Source: Candidatus Eiseniibacteriota bacterium
GTDB lineage: Bacteria; Orphanbacterota; Orphanbacteria; Orphanbacterales; Orphanbacteraceae
Reading direction: 5' to 3'
Assembly (NCBI GenBank): GCA_024276995.1
Contig: JAJRWB010000080.1
Coordinates: forward strand, 90,800-154,799
DNA: 64,000 bases
In this document: piece by piece, positions 26,452-34,619 of the stretch
Position numbering within the stretch: position 1 is the first letter of the stretch
Layout of the letters: every line of letters begins with the position of its first letter
Notes under the pieces: model-generated
Databases searched by the model: none
Seen by the model: only the letters and a program-made list of their open reading frames with translations
What the model was told of the DNA's origin: nothing
Program-made: the position numbers and the translations under genes

Positions 26452-28347
26452 CTACGCCGCCGACCGCGCCTTGCGCGCCAGGAACCAGGTGACCGCCGCG
26501 AAGAAGAGGATCGACACGAGGGAGGAGTCGAGCAGCCGGATCGGCAGTTGAACCTTGAAGAAAATGAGTGTCGCCAGGATCACACCGGTGATCGCCTCGC
26601 CCGCCACCAAGCCGGACGATACGAGGACGCCCCTGTTCTGGGCGCGTTCCGCCTCGTCGACGCCGGTGCGCCGTCGCACGGCGCGGCCGACGAGAAGACT
26701 CAGTAGCCCGCCCACCAAGATCGGCACCGAAAGCGACAGGGGGAGATAGATTCCCACCGCCACCGGCATGACGTGCGCACGGAACGATGAGCCCCGGGCG
26801 AGAAGCGCCCGGTCGATGATGATGATGGCGATTCCGGTGAGCGCCCCGGCGAGGATCATCCCCCACGGGAGCGTGCCTCCCTGGAAGAGGGTCTGTGTGA
26901 GGCTTGCGAAGAGTGTCGCTTGGGGGGCGCGGAGTTGATCGCCGATGCCGTACGCGCTGTGGAGCACGATCAGGATCGGGGCGATGATGAACGCCGGTAC
27001 CACGACGCCGAGCACCTGCGCCCACTGTTGCTTCACCGGCGTCGCTCCCACGAGATAGCCCGTTTTCAGATCCTGGGAGACGTCGCCCGCCGTGCATGCC
27101 GCGCAGCAGACCACGCCGGCGATGCCGAGCACCGAGACGATCCCCGTGAGGCCGCTGGCGCCCAGGAGAAGGAGAAGCCCGGAGGCGAAAAGCACCGTGC
27201 AGATCGTCATCCCTGAAACCGGGTTGTTGCTGCTCCCCACGAGGCCGACGATATAGCTCGACACGGCGACGAAGAAGAATCCGGCCACCGTCATGATCAG
27301 TCCCGCCACGATGCCGACCCACGCGGTATGGGCGAGGTGAATGTAGAGTCCGAAAATGAAGGGAAGAAGAAGAAGGAGGAAGATGCCGAGCTGCTTCATC
27401 GGCATATCTCTATCGGTGCGTGGCACTTCGTCGCCTTTGCGGCCGCGTCTCCCGCCGAACCCCCCGGCAAGACCCTTGCGGATCCCGTGCCGCACGCTCC
27501 AGATCGACCAGAGACCACCGACCACCATGGCGCCCACCCCCATGAATCGGATCTGTTCGTTCCAGATCCCCTCGGCGAAGGCGACGTAATCGGTCACGTC
27601 GCCCATCCCGGTGACGGCGACATACCAGGGTATGGCGACGAGCCAAGCGATCGCCCCGCCGAGGGTGATGAGGATCGCCACGTTCGGCCCGACGATGAAG
27701 CCGACCCCGAGGAGGGCGGGGGAGAGATCGCTTCCGAAGTAGAGCACCGTGTTGCCGGCCCGCGCCGCCCACGCGACCGTCCCCTTGATCAGGGCGATTC
27801 CGCCGACGAGTACCTTGAAGACGACGCCGACTCCCATCGCCTGGAACACCGTGGCAAGCCCGGTGCCCCCCTCCTCGCCCGCCTCGAGAACTTCGGCGCA
27901 TGCCCGCCCTTCAGGGTAGATCAGCTCCTTCTCCTCGATGATCAACGCCCGCCGGAGGGGAATCATGAAAAGGACGCCGAGGGTGCCGCCGAGGGCGCCG
28001 ATCAACGTGACCGGCCAGTAGTGGAAGTTGTGCCACGCCTTCGTCAGCACGAGCGCCGGCACGGTGAAGATAATCCCCGCCGCCACCGATTCACCCGCAG
28101 AAGCGATCGTTTGAACGATATTATTCTCCAGAATAGTTCCACGGCGGAGGATTCCCCTGAGAATACCCATGGAGATCACCGCCGCAGGAATAGAAGCGGA
28201 AACGGTCATTCCGGCGTACAGCCCGAGATACGTGTTCGCGGCGGTCATCACCAGGCCGATGATCAGGCCGAGGCCGACGGCGATGACGGTGGTTTCGGCG
28301 GGGCTCTTCGTCGCCGGCACGAACGACCGGCCGGGGGATTGGCTCAT
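26452..28347 (-). CDS. OPT-family transporter
   Basis: A protein of 631 residues with about 15 hydrophobic segments. Family hallmarks of the prokaryotic OPT branch: an N-terminal TYLGLYAGMTVSASIPAAV block, NNIVQTIASAGESVAAG, IYPEGRACAEVLEAGEEGG, a cytoplasmic linker rich in charge (GRRGRKGDEVPRTDRDMPMK), and CCAACTAGDVSQDLKTGYLVGATP in the C-half. OPT proteins import oligopeptides or metal chelates. ATG 28347 overlaps the DUF3179 gene by 4 bp, so it is coupled to the putative selenoprotein. Confidence 0.88.
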   Translation of the reverse strand: MSQSPGRSFVPATKSPAETTVIAVGLGLIIGLVMTAANTYLGLYAGMTVSASIPAAVISMGILRGILRRGTILENNIVQTIASAGESVAAGIIFTVPALVLTKAWHNFHYWPVTLIGALGGTLGVLFMIPLRRALIIEEKELIYPEGRACAEVLEAGEEGGTGLATVFQAMGVGVVFKVLVGGIALIKGTVAWAARAGNTVLYFGSDLSPALLGVGFIVGPNVAILITLGGAIAWLVAIPWYVAVTGMGDVTDYVAFAEGIWNEQIRFMGVGAMVVGGLWSIWSVRHGIRKGLAGGFGGRRGRKGDEVPRTDRDMPMKQLGIFLLLLLPFIFGLYIHLAHTAWVGIVAGLIMTVAGFFFVAVSSYIVGLVGSSNNPVSGMTICTVLFASGLLLLLGASGLTGIVSVLGIAGVVCCAACTAGDVSQDLKTGYLVGATPVKQQWAQVLGVVVPAFIIAPILIVLHSAYGIGDQLRAPQATLFASLTQTLFQGGTLPWGMILAGALTGIAIIIIDRALLARGSSFRAHVMPVAVGIYLPLSLSVPILVGGLLSLLVGRAVRRRTGVDEAERAQNRGVLVSSGLVAGEAITGVILATLIFFKVQLPIRLLDSSLVSILFFAAVTWFLARKARSAA

Positions 28348-29381
28348 TTTTCCCTTGCGCTCCACAGGTCGGTTTGAGGAAAGAAGCTGCTCCAGGCGAA
28401 CCAGAACGCCTGGGTGGCCGGTATTTCCCTAAGCCGCCCTCCGGCCGATTCCCCGCGGCTCACGTTCCAGAGCGCCCCCGTCCGGTCATCCTTCATGCGC
28501 AGCACGCCGTCATCGACCGAAGGTTCGAAGCGGAGAACGTTGCCCTGGAAGGTTCGATCATACACGAAAGCGGTCTTTTCCGTCGCGATCCAGGCGACCA
28601 CCACCGGCACGCCCCCCACCTCGGTGTTGACCACAGGATGATCGTCGAGGGCGCCGGCGGGAAACGCCGCCTTTCCCGCTCCGATCCGGACACCGACGAC
28701 GAGATCTTTCCCGCCGAGCCTCGAGTCGGCGTTCTTCCGGCCGAAAATGCCGTTCATCGAATCGTCGGTGAAGTACCTCTCGTATGCCGACCCCTCCTCG
28801 CGTCCCCCGTCCTTCAGCAGGACCTTCGTATCGGGCCACGCCTTCTTCCACTCCCGCCACGTGGTCTGCACGCTCGGGAAAACGATGAGCTTCTCTCCTT
28901 CGCGATCACCGGAGATGCACTCGCCGAGCACATGGCTCCACAGCGAGCGACTCTCCCGATCGAACATGATGAGCGAATCTTTCCAGAGTTTTCCTGAAAC
29001 GCCGAAGGTAAGCACGGTGCCCTTCCGCTTCCGCTCATACACGATGGCGGTGTAGCACAAAGGTCACCAAGTCGCGGCGATCGCCGTTCCCCCGAGCACG
29101 TCGTTGACGATCTCATGCCGGTCGAGGTGCCAGGTGGAGTACGCTTTCGCTTCACCGCCCGCGTGGACGCCGATCACCATTTCATCGGGCCGGAGAAAAC
29201 TGTCCGCCTCGGAGGCGGTCACGAAGACGGGGTTGTCGATGGCGGGGATGGCGTCGAAGTCGAGCACGGTGTACATCGGATCACCACGGACGAACACCGT
29301 GTCGCGGACCCCCTCGGCGCGGGGTGCGCCGTGCGGAACAGGTAAGAGAAGAAGGAGGAAAGCGGCTGCGGTTTTCTTCAT
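28344..29381 (-). CDS. DUF3179-family secreted protein, probable selenoprotein (UGA at the first Cys of CPLC)
   Basis: The 345-codon gene starts at ATG 29381 with a signal peptide (KKTAAAFLLLLLPVPHGAPRAEG). It carries the conserved blocks DPMYTVLDFDAIPAIDNP, HEIVNDVLGG and TAIAATW, then TGA at 29066-29064 (codon 106), then PLCYTAIVYERK in the same frame, followed by the normal DUF3179 remainder (SLWSHVLGECISG, FGRKNADSRLGGKD) to a TGA at 28346-28344. Family members usually read TWCPLC here (established knowledge), so UGA replaces the first Cys of a CxxC and would give UxxC, a typical selenoprotein redox motif. A hairpin follows the UGA. A nonsense mutation of TGC or TGT cannot be excluded. 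It is the third gene of the ECF-sigma operon. Confidence 0.78.
29033..29056 (-). promoter_or_regulatory. candidate SECIS-like hairpin downstream of UGA
   Basis: Reading the minus strand from the UGA, 9 nt separate it from TACAC, a 7-nt loop CGCCATC, and GTGTA (29054-29050 pairing with 29042-29038). An outer GC/GC pair closes it with a 3-nt bulge. The loop starts about 15 nt after UGA with a G at its second position, close to the geometry of bacterial SECIS elements. The stem is short (5 bp), so this is suggestive only. Confidence 0.4.
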
Positions 29382-29385
29382 ACGG

Positions 29386-29640
29386 TCAGCCCTTTCCCTT
29401 TCCGCCGCCGCAGATCCGGTCGACGATTCGCTTCTCCATCCCTTCGGGAACGGGCGTATTCTCACGTTCGGCGGCGGCTTGCTCCCGGGCGAGCCGGCCG
29501 ATGAGGCCGATCTGCTTCAGTAAGCGACGGCAGTTCGAGCACATCATCAGGTGGAGCCGGAGGAAGAGCTTTCCGAAGAACCCGGTCGTCTCCATCGATC
29601 CGTCGGAGATCATTTTCGCCGTATCACGACACGACAGCAT
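29386..29640 (-). CDS. zinc-finger (zf-HC2-like) anti-sigma factor
   Basis: An 84-residue soluble protein. MLSCRDTAKMISDGS at the start and LRLHLMMCSNCRRLLKQI further on give the C...HxxxCxxC zinc-binding pattern of small anti-sigma factors that often partner with ECF sigma factors. No membrane segment, so it acts in the cytoplasm. It begins 3 nt after the sigma factor stop. The zinc thiols could sense redox state, which would link to the selenoprotein next in the operon (inference). Confidence 0.8.
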   Translation of the reverse strand: MLSCRDTAKMISDGSMETTGFFGKLFLRLHLMMCSNCRRLLKQIGLIGRLAREQAAAERENTPVPEGMEKRIVDRICGGGKGKG

Positions 29641-29643
29641 CGC

Positions 29644-30225
29644 TCACCCTCTCTCCACTCCCTTCGATTCGAGGCACTCGCGCAATCCGTTTCGCGCGCG
29701 GTAGAGGAGCACGCCGAGATTCGTTCCCGTGACGTCGAGAATCTCGCAGATCTCCATCGTGGGAAACCCCTCCACTTCCTTGAGAACGAAAGCGTTTTTC
29801 TGCTTTTCGGACAGCCCTTCGAGACATTCGCCGATCATGGCGCGAAGCTCGCCGTCGTTGAAGATCTCCTCGACATCCCTCGGCGGGCGGATCCAGTGAC
29901 CGTTCGAATCGAAGCGCGACTCGATCACGTCGTCGATCGAATCGTGGGCCTCGCTCTTCTTCCGCTTCCGTCTCGATTCGGCGATCTTGTTGTAAAGAAT
30001 ACCGAAGAGCCACGTCCGGATGTGGGATCTCCCCTCGAACCGGGCGATATTCTGGACGAACGCGGTGAGCGTCTCTTGGACCGCCTCTTCGGCCTCGTCT
30101 TCCCGGAGTCCCGCCCCGAGGGCGGCGCGAAAGATCTGCTTCCCGTAGGCGTGCACCACGGCAGTGAGTGCTTCTGGGTCCTTCTTCCTTACACGGTCGA
30201 GAAAATCGGGGTCTGAAAAGTTCAA
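29644..30225 (-). CDS. ECF-type sigma-70 family RNA polymerase sigma factor
   Basis: A 193-residue protein with sigma2 (ALTAVVHAYGKQIFRAAL, EAVQETLTAFVQNIARFEGRS, IRTWLFGILYNKIAESRRKRKK) and sigma4 (LEGLSEKQKNAFVLKEVEGFPTMEICEILDV, LGVLLYRARNGLRECLE) regions. Start TTG 30225 is chosen for the GGGGGCGGC just upstream and because it gives the usual ECF length; longer starts up to 30351 would intrude on the divergent promoter region. It probably drives its own operon. Confidence 0.85.
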   Translation of the reverse strand: MNFSDPDFLDRVRKKDPEALTAVVHAYGKQIFRAALGAGLREDEAEEAVQETLTAFVQNIARFEGRSHIRTWLFGILYNKIAESRRKRKKSEAHDSIDDVIESRFDSNGHWIRPPRDVEEIFNDGELRAMIGECLEGLSEKQKNAFVLKEVEGFPTMEICEILDVTGTNLGVLLYRARNGLRECLESKGVERG

Positions 30226-30274
30226 GCCGCCCCCTTCACCCGGATGGCCGAGCGGGTTCCATCGAAACGGAGAA

Positions 30275-30303
30275 AGCGTACCAGCTTCGCCTGTGGGTGG
30301 CAA
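30275..30303 (-). promoter_or_regulatory. candidate promoter of the ECF-sigma operon
   Basis: On the minus strand TTGCCA (30303-30298, 5/6 to -35) is followed after exactly 17 bp by TACGCT (30280-30275, 3/6 to -10). An ECF-type autoregulated promoter might instead lie in the same 134-bp divergent gap but cannot be recognised without a known consensus. Confidence 0.25.
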
Positions 30304-30359
30304 CAGCGCCTCCCATATTTCAGGTGCGCCGGGCGGTGAGGGCTTGTACACTTCGCCTC

Positions 30360-32693
30360 ATGACGATCGAGATCGCCATTCTCTTCGCCATTCTCACCGG
30401 AATGGCTTGGCTCTTTTTCACCGAAAAGCTGCCCGTCGATCTCACCGCGTTCGCAGGACTCGTCGTTCTAGTACTCGCCCGGTTCATCGCCCCGAGCGAG
30501 GCGTTCACCGGATTCGCCTCTCCCGCGGTGATCACCATGCTCTCCATCTTCTTCGTGAGCGGCGCGCTCCTTTACACCGGAGTGGCCGACTTTGTGGGGC
30601 GGCAGGTGCACAGGATGATCGGCGGTAACGAGACGCTCCTCGTCGTGGCGATCATGCTCGTCGCGGGCGGGCTGTCGGCGTTCATGAACAATATCGCCGC
30701 CACGGCGGTGCTCCTCCCGGCGGTGGCGAGCATCGCGAAGAAGACGGGCGTCTCCCCGTCCCGCCTCTTCATCCCCCTGTCGTTCGGCGCGATTCTCGGC
30801 GGCACCACCACGCTCGTCGGCACGCCGCCGAACATTCTCGCGGCCGATATGCTCCGTGAAAGGGGCCTCGAGTCGTTCTCTCTCTTCGATTTCGCCCCCC
30901 TCGGTCTCACGCTCCTGCTGGGCGGCGTCCTTTTCATGATCACTTTCGGAAAGCGTCTCCTCCCGAGGAGGGATATCAGTGAGAGCGCCGGGCCGGAAAG
31001 CGATCTCGCGCACACGTACAGGCTCGAGGAGAATCTCTTCTCCATCCGGATACCGTTCGGTTCCGCCCTCGACGGCATGACGCTGCGCGAGACGAAGCTC
31101 GGTACCGCGCTCGGCGTGCAGGTGGTAAGCATCATCCGGGAAGGGAGACGCGAGCTCGCCCCTTCCGGGTCGTCCACCCTCCTCGGCGGCGACCGCCTCG
31201 TGGTCCAGGGGAAATACGCAGATGTCCAGAATCTTTTCCGCGTGCAAGGGGTGGCGATCGCCGACGCCGAGCCCGACGATCTCAGCCGCGCCGAGGGAAG
31301 GGTGAGCGGGATCACGGCGCGGGTGAGGGCCGACTCGATGTTCGAGGGGAAGACGCTGAGACAGCTCCGTTTTCGCGAGAAACTCGGTGCCGTGGTGATC
31401 GCCATACGCAGGGGCGGAGAGTTGATCGATACCGAACCGGCCGACGTCCGGCTCAGAGAAGGGGACGAGCTTCTCGCCATCGGAACGCTCGTCCAGCTCG
31501 AAGAGGTGGCGCTCCAGGGAGGATTCGAAGTGGCCCGCATGGGACGCTCCACCTTCGAGGACTTGAGGGGGCATCTCTTCCAGATGGCCATTCCGGAAGA
31601 CTCCGCCCTGGAAGGGGAGACCATCGCGAATCTCGGCATGTCCCGACTGATGGGGCTGACCATCGCGGGGATCCGCCGCGACGGAAAGACACGCCTCGCC
31701 GTGGCGCCCGAGGAGAAACTCCGCGCCGGGGATCGCCTTCTCGTGACGGGGAAGCCGGAGCGGATCCGCTCCCTTCTCAGCCTCGGCGGCATCGAGGTCG
31801 ACCGGAACGTGACCGAATCGCTCATCCTTTCCGATGAAATCGGTCTCGTCGAGGCGACGCTGGCGCCCCGTTCGATGGCGGCGGGCAAGACGCTGGTCGA
31901 TCTCGATTTTCATGAACGCTTCGGCCTGCAGGTGCTCGCCCTCTGGCGCGAGGGGAAGCCGATCCATTCCGGCCTCTCGCGCCTGAGGCTCCGCTTCGGC
32001 GACGCGCTCCTCATCCAGGGACCGTGGAGTCGGATCCGCGTGTTCGGGAGGAGCGGCGATTTCGTCACCCTTTCGCCGCAGGCGCAGGAACCGCGCCGCT
32101 CGAAGAAGGCGCCCTTCGCCGTGGGCGCCCTCGTCCTGATGGTCGCTTTCGTCGTGGCCGGCTGGCAGCCGATTCACGTGGCCGCCTTCACCGCCGCCAC
32201 GCTCGTGGTCCTTTTCGGCGCCATCACCATGGAAGAGGCCTACCGAGCCGTCGAATGGCGCGCCGTCTTCCTCGTGGCGGCGATCCTGCCGGTGGGGATC
32301 GCCATGGAGCGCACCGGCGCGGCGGCCCTTCTCGCACGCACCGTGACCGACATCGCCGGCCCGTACGGGCCGTACGCCGTACTCGCCGGGCTCGTTCTCC
32401 TCGCGAGCGCCCTGAGCCAAGCGCTCGACGGGGCCCCCGCGGTGGTGCTTCTCACGCCGGTGGCGCTCCAGGTGGCGGAAGAGATGGGCATCTCCGACCG
32501 ATCGGTGATGATGGGCGTCAGTCTGGCGGCGTCGGCGGCGTTCATGACCCCCTTCAGTCACAAAGCGAATCTCCTCGTCATGGGCGCCGGCGGCTACCGC
32601 GTTTCCGACTACCTCCGTGTCGGCACGCCGCTGACGATCCTCCTCCTCGCCCTCCTTGTCGTTCTGGTGCCGGTGTTCTTCCCGTTTCATTAA
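30360..32693 (+). CDS. SLC13/DASS-type permease with four internal RCK_C (TrkA-C) domains
   Basis: A protein of 777 residues. The N-half has about six membrane helices with SAFMNNIAATAVLLPAV and GGTTTLVGTPPNILAA, the paired SNT-like motifs of the SLC13 fold. A soluble ~370-residue middle holds four RCK_C-type repeats, recognised by recurring (L/M)xGxTLxxLxxxxxxGLxVxxIxRxG and LRxGDxLLxxG patterns. The C-half has the mirrored helices and DGAPAVVLLTPVALQV. Such proteins are annotated as sulfate or anion permeases. ATG 30360 follows TACACT by 7 nt, so it may be leaderless. Divergent from the ECF operon. Confidence 0.88.
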   Translation: MTIEIAILFAILTGMAWLFFTEKLPVDLTAFAGLVVLVLARFIAPSEAFTGFASPAVITMLSIFFVSGALLYTGVADFVGRQVHRMIGGNETLLVVAIMLVAGGLSAFMNNIAATAVLLPAVASIAKKTGVSPSRLFIPLSFGAILGGTTTLVGTPPNILAADMLRERGLESFSLFDFAPLGLTLLLGGVLFMITFGKRLLPRRDISESAGPESDLAHTYRLEENLFSIRIPFGSALDGMTLRETKLGTALGVQVVSIIREGRRELAPSGSSTLLGGDRLVVQGKYADVQNLFRVQGVAIADAEPDDLSRAEGRVSGITARVRADSMFEGKTLRQLRFREKLGAVVIAIRRGGELIDTEPADVRLREGDELLAIGTLVQLEEVALQGGFEVARMGRSTFEDLRGHLFQMAIPEDSALEGETIANLGMSRLMGLTIAGIRRDGKTRLAVAPEEKLRAGDRLLVTGKPERIRSLLSLGGIEVDRNVTESLILSDEIGLVEATLAPRSMAAGKTLVDLDFHERFGLQVLALWREGKPIHSGLSRLRLRFGDALLIQGPWSRIRVFGRSGDFVTLSPQAQEPRRSKKAPFAVGALVLMVAFVVAGWQPIHVAAFTAATLVVLFGAITMEEAYRAVEWRAVFLVAAILPVGIAMERTGAAALLARTVTDIAGPYGPYAVLAGLVLLASALSQALDGAPAVVLLTPVALQVAEEMGISDRSVMMGVSLAASAAFMTPFSHKANLLVMGAGGYRVSDYLRVGTPLTILLLALLVVLVPVFFPFH

Positions 32694-32757
32694 ACACCGA
32701 TTTATTTTGTAACCCGGTTGACGGCAACCTGTTGGCAATGTTTGTCACCTTTGCTCC

Positions 32758-32786
32758 TTGTCAGGGAAGCGGTCGATCCTTATCGT
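32758..32786 (+). promoter_or_regulatory. candidate sigma70-type promoter of the cytochrome island
   Basis: TTGTCA (32758-32763, 5/6) and TATCGT (32781-32786, 4/6) are separated by 17 bp, about 125 nt before the GTG of the NapC-like cytochrome gene. The rest of the 218-bp gap (32694-32911) shows no gene. Confidence 0.35.
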
Positions 32787-32911
32787 ATGCGCGAGAGGTC
32801 GCGGCACCGATCCGTGCCGTGGAAGCAAACGATGACACCATCGATTACGGGGTCGCCGTTCACCCGGCATGACGAATCCGGTCCCGGATCTCGAACAGCT
32901 GAAGGAATGGT

Positions 32912-34447
32912 GTGATCTTGAGTGACGAACAGAAAGTGAAGCGCTTCGTCGTACCCCGCTACGCGATCAACAAACTGAGTTTTGCCGGTTTCGTGATGCT
33001 CCTGTTCACCGCCGGAACGATGGTCGTCGCCCTCGCCCTGGCGGCGATCATCGGCGAATCGAATCCCTACATGGGGATTTTCGTGTACATGGTACTTCCC
33101 TTCTTCCTTCTCATCGGAATGGGGCTGATTCTGATCGGCATGTACTTCACCCGGCGGAAGGTGAAGCGGCTCGGCGACGAGGCGATACCGAGAAGACCGC
33201 GCATCGATCTGAGCAAGAGCGCTCACCGGAACACGATGTACATGATCATTGCGGGTGTGCTCTTCTATATCGTGCTCAGCGTCGTGGGGAGCTACGGTGC
33301 CTACCATCACAGCGAATCGGTGGAGTTTTGCGGCGAGACGTGCCACGTGGTGATGGAACCGGAGCGTGTGGCGTACCGCAACTCGACGCACGCGCGGGTG
33401 GCGTGCACCGCGTGTCACGTCGGACCGGGCGCGGGCTGGTACGCGAAATCGAAGCTCTCGGGCGCGTACCAGGTGTACGCGGTGTTGACCGACAAGTTTC
33501 CCCGCCCGATTCCGACGCCCATCGACAATCTGCGACCCGCGCAGGAAACGTGCGAACAGTGCCACTGGCCGGAGAAGTTCTTCGGCGCCCAACAGAGGAT
33601 TTTCGACCACTACATGTATGATAAGGAAAACACGTACTGGCCGATCAACATGCTGATCAAGACGGGCGGTGGAAGCCCGACCACGGGCCACACGTCGGGA
33701 ATCCACTGGCACATGAACATCCAGACGGAAGTGGAGTACATCGCCCGCGACGAGAAGCGGCAGGACATCCCGTGGATCCGGATCACGGATCGCCAGACCG
33801 GCAGGGTGACGATCTACCAGAACGATGACGATCCGCTCACCGACGAGGAGATCGCCGCGGCCGTGCCGCGGAAGATGGACTGCATGGACTGCCACAACCG
33901 GCCGAGCCATAAGTTCCGGTCGCCCACCTACGCCGTCGACTATGCCATCAGCACGGGGGCGATCGACCGGTCGATCCCCGAGATCAAGAGGGTCGCCGAG
34001 CAGGCACTCATCGGGGACTATGCCACAAGGGAAGAGGCGGAACACGGCATCGCCAACACGATTCTCACGTTCTATCTGAACAACTATCCCGACTTCAACC
34101 GCGAGAATATCGGGCTGATCGACCAGGCGGTGGCTGCGACACAGTACCAGTACAGCCAGAACTTCTTCCCCGAAATGAAGGTCCGCTGGGACGAATATCC
34201 GGACAACATCGGCCACTTCATCTCCCCGGGGTGCATGCGCTGCCATACCGGGAGTCACAGGAGCAGCGACGGCCGCGAACTGACGCGCGACTGCAGGGCG
34301 TGTCATGCGATCATCGCTCAGGGGACGGGGGACCGGGCGCAGATGGCCGTCAATGAAGAGGGTCTCGATTTCGAGCACCCCGAGGATATCGACGACGCGT
34401 GGAAGGAGATCGGCTGTTTCGAGTGCCACACGGGAACGCAGCCGTAA
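32912..34447 (+). CDS. membrane-anchored NapC/NirT-like multihaem cytochrome c (7 haem motifs)
   Basis: A protein of 511 residues with three hydrophobic helices in the first ~130 residues (AGFVMLLFTAGTMVVALAL, IFVYMVLPFFLLIGMGLILIG, MYMIIAGVLFYIVLSVVG), then a periplasmic domain. FCGETCHVVMEPE is a CX3CH motif followed by ACTACHVGPGAGWYAKSKLSG, the pair known from NapC-like cytochromes of metal-reducing bacteria. Further motifs: CEQCH, CMDCH, CMRCH, CRACH, CFECH. It should take electrons from the quinol pool and pass them to periplasmic cytochromes. GTG 32912 follows GAAGGAATGG. First gene of the island, probably cotranscribed with the next four. Confidence 0.85.
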   Translation: MILSDEQKVKRFVVPRYAINKLSFAGFVMLLFTAGTMVVALALAAIIGESNPYMGIFVYMVLPFFLLIGMGLILIGMYFTRRKVKRLGDEAIPRRPRIDLSKSAHRNTMYMIIAGVLFYIVLSVVGSYGAYHHSESVEFCGETCHVVMEPERVAYRNSTHARVACTACHVGPGAGWYAKSKLSGAYQVYAVLTDKFPRPIPTPIDNLRPAQETCEQCHWPEKFFGAQQRIFDHYMYDKENTYWPINMLIKTGGGSPTTGHTSGIHWHMNIQTEVEYIARDEKRQDIPWIRITDRQTGRVTIYQNDDDPLTDEEIAAAVPRKMDCMDCHNRPSHKFRSPTYAVDYAISTGAIDRSIPEIKRVAEQALIGDYATREEAEHGIANTILTFYLNNYPDFNRENIGLIDQAVAATQYQYSQNFFPEMKVRWDEYPDNIGHFISPGCMRCHTGSHRSSDGRELTRDCRACHAIIAQGTGDRAQMAVNEEGLDFEHPEDIDDAWKEIGCFECHTGTQP

Positions 34448-34451
34448 GAAA

Positions 34452-34477
34452 TTATCCGATAACCGGATAAGGTTATC
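34452..34477. promoter_or_regulatory. two overlapping, mutually exclusive inverted repeats
   Basis: TTATCCG (34452-34458) pairs with CGGATAA (34464-34470) over a 5-nt loop, while GATAACC (34458-34464) pairs with GGTTATC (34471-34477) over a 6-nt loop. The arms overlap, so only one hairpin can form in RNA. As DNA it is an array of alternating GGATAA/GATAACC half-sites. It begins 5 nt after the stop of the NapC-like gene and could be an operator or an attenuator. There is no T-run, so it is not a simple terminator. Confidence 0.5.
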
Positions 34478-34493
34478 AGAACCGTGGAAAACA

Positions 34494-34522
34494 TTGACGT
34501 CCCCGACGATTTGGTCAAGAAT
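34494..34522 (+). promoter_or_regulatory. candidate internal promoter before the 9-haem lipoprotein
   Basis: TTGACG (34494-34499, 5/6) lies 17 bp before AAGAAT (34517-34522, 4/6), just downstream of the overlapping inverted repeats. A repressor or activator bound to those repeats would sit at about -40 to -80. Confidence 0.3.
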
Positions 34523-34619
34523 CCGACGGAGGAACGCCCCGGCACGGCTTGTTACTCGTTCGGAACCGTCGATCCCGCGGGATGATCGATCCCGGGATGG
34601 TGGAGAAGGAGGAAGGATC

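Noticed and set aside
34452-34477. Rho-independent terminator after the NapC-like gene
   Set aside because: Stable hairpins are present but no T-run follows, and a promoter-like pair lies just downstream; a switch or operator is more plausible.
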